The notes under the pieces were generated by a model, which saw nothing but the letters and a program-made list of their open reading frames with translations, did not search any database and was not told where the DNA came from. A stretch of DNA of 64,000 bases from Zeus faber. Taxonomy: Eukaryota > Chordata > Actinopteri > Zeiformes > Zeidae. A program made the translations under genes and the position numbers. Shown here one piece after another: positions 62,343 to 64,000 of the stretch; the stretch's first letter is position 1, and each line of letters opens with the position of its first letter. The stretch is from assembly GCA_960531495.1 (NCBI GenBank), contig OY482866.1, forward strand, positions 2,023,501-2,087,500, written 5' to 3'.

Positions 62343-63800
62343 CGCACGTCTCAGTGCTGTGGCAAAAAGCCACAAACTAAACAAGTAACTCTTTGCCCCT
62401 TACCTGTGCACTGTGTGGTCATTATTTCACTGTCATGCTTTTTTGTATTGTTGATTATTAGGTTTTCATTTCTTTATTTCTTTTGTTTTGTTTTTATGGA
62501 GAGAAATGTATACACTTAATGAGAGATAAAGAATTTGAATATTTCCTACTTCCTTAAAGTGTAAATATGAATATATGTTAATATATTTCTACCTGCTAAA
62601 ATGTTGATTTTGTCATAAGGGAGCCCTGTGCTAGTATAATGTCAATTGATTTCATTCATCTTTTGGCATTGTCAGAATAAGAATCTGAATTGGATGAATT
62701 GCAATCTAACTAGTTCACCAATGGCTTTCCTTTCGGTCACCGGTTTATAAACAAATTTTAGTTTTATCTTAGAATAATGAGACTAGGTTCTGGATTCATA
62801 TTAAACAATACATTGTATCTGTCGGGGGCCACTTTGAATAATCATGAAAAAAGGGGAGGGTCTTAAAATAGTTTTTGCTTGGAATAGTTTCGGCAGCTAA
62901 TAAATTAATCCAAATAGAGCCTTTGCTACCTTGGGATTCCTAAAATACTGCAAATTTAGGTGACTTATTCCTTTTTCCTTGCTTTTATTCTTATTCCTTA
63001 TCGCTTTTTTTGCTGTCTTGCCTTTTTTTGCTCTCTACTGATTTTTTTTACTCACATCGTATTTGTAACACATCAACTTCTGGACTGTGCACTATAAGGT
63101 TGAAATGATTTCTAAATACCTATTCACATCCACGTTTCTTAACCCCTGGCCATTGTTTCCCTCTCAAAATTTCTCCAAACAGAAAATGGGGGCATGGTTA
63201 GAAATTGAACGTCACACATCCGCAATACCAGGCTACAAGCCAATGTCATTAGTGGAGAGCAAAAGTGAATATATATATATATATATATTTTTTTTTTTAT
63301 CATTAATTTCCTCTTTAATTTTACCTGTATCTGCACCGGGAATTATTACGATTCTGTGTGAAATAGTCCTAACAGTAGCATGATGCATTATGTCTCAAGT
63401 TTTTGCCTGGATTTTTTGCATGTGGATTCATATGTTTTACCAGAGAACTACGCTGTTGCTCACATTGGGTTATTTTATTTTATTTTTTTATTTTATGGGG
63501 GTTATTTTTAACACAACATAAATATCTCAGATAAACTTTAAAAAGCCAAACTGCAGATCAGTCACAAATCTGACTGCCACCGGACTGGCAGTTATTATAT
63601 TTAACCTAAATTTGATTCCATTTAGCTAAATTATTTATTTATTACATCATTTATGAATGTTTTTCATTTTTTTAGCTATGGGATGTCATTTTGTATTTTT
63701 TATGCTTGTGAATCTTGGTGTTAACTACCTGTGTAAATGCCATTTTTCTGCATATTGTGAGGTACAAGCAAATGCGAACTTAAGAATTAAAGAATGAATC
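62343..63800 (+). other. mtmr1: mtmr1 3' UTR and downstream AT-rich sequence
   Basis: No further reading frame of interest. Candidate polyadenylation signals are AATAAA at 62899-62904 and ATTAAA at 63786-63791; which is used cannot be decided here. The stretch is T-rich, with a short (TA)n/(T)n tract at 63269-63300. Nothing recognisable as a neighbouring gene appears. Confidence 0.5.

Positions 63801-64000
<200 letters not shown>

Overview
The window is vertebrate nuclear DNA, most likely from a teleost fish. The repeats are teleost-type: tRNA-derived SINEs (one DANA/Mermaid-like), several Tc1 transposons, hAT non-autonomous elements, and LINEs of the L2, I/Nimb, R2/NeSL, L1 and Tx1 groups. 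Introns are long, AT-rich and full of (GT)n. No bacterial-type operons, CRISPR arrays, rRNA genes or functional tRNA genes were seen.

One host gene spans most of the window: a plus-strand myotubularin-related phosphoinositide 3-phosphatase, recognised as mtmr1 (the a or b duplicate cannot be told apart here). I could place 17 coding exons from the ATG at 15073 to the TGA at 62342. All junctions are GT-AG, all phases agree, and the product is 664 aa, against about 665 aa (from memory) for human MTMR1. Order of parts: short basic/Pro-rich N-terminus, conserved exon-2 segment, PH-GRAM domain (exons 3-6), inactive-flank and catalytic phosphatase domain (exons 7-16), C-terminal coiled coil and a PDZ-binding-type end (exon 17). 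The catalytic CSDGWDR motif is present, but the His that normally precedes the Cys reads as Arg.

Layout. 1-14700: no confident host gene; degraded transposable elements (Tc1, I/Nimb LINE, Ty3/gypsy fossil, L2 LINE, LTR-like sequence) and two unrecognised small reading frames. 14770-15072: promoter and 5' UTR of mtmr1, with CCAAT boxes, an E-box and a striking palindrome. Intron 1 (15204-26394): several inverted-repeat elements, a 1.33-kb foldback element, a SINE, an L2 remnant and a Tc1 copy. Intron 2 (26501-36028): an antisense R2/NeSL-type LINE, hAT elements, and a compact ETS/CRE promoter-like site. Intron 3 ends in a 124-bp (TG)n tract that runs to the exon 4 splice acceptor. Intron 6 carries a nearly full-length antisense L2 LINE with an uninterrupted 975-codon ORF; its 5' end lies about 60 bp before exon 7. 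Intron 8 holds a Tc1 copy inside an antisense L1. Introns 10-16 are small to medium, with hAT elements and an inverted repeat pair in introns 15-16.

I found no new multi-gene system. The points most worth a second look concern mtmr1 itself (the catalytic-site substitution, the GT-tract acceptor, a possible internal promoter) and the intact L2 and foldback elements.
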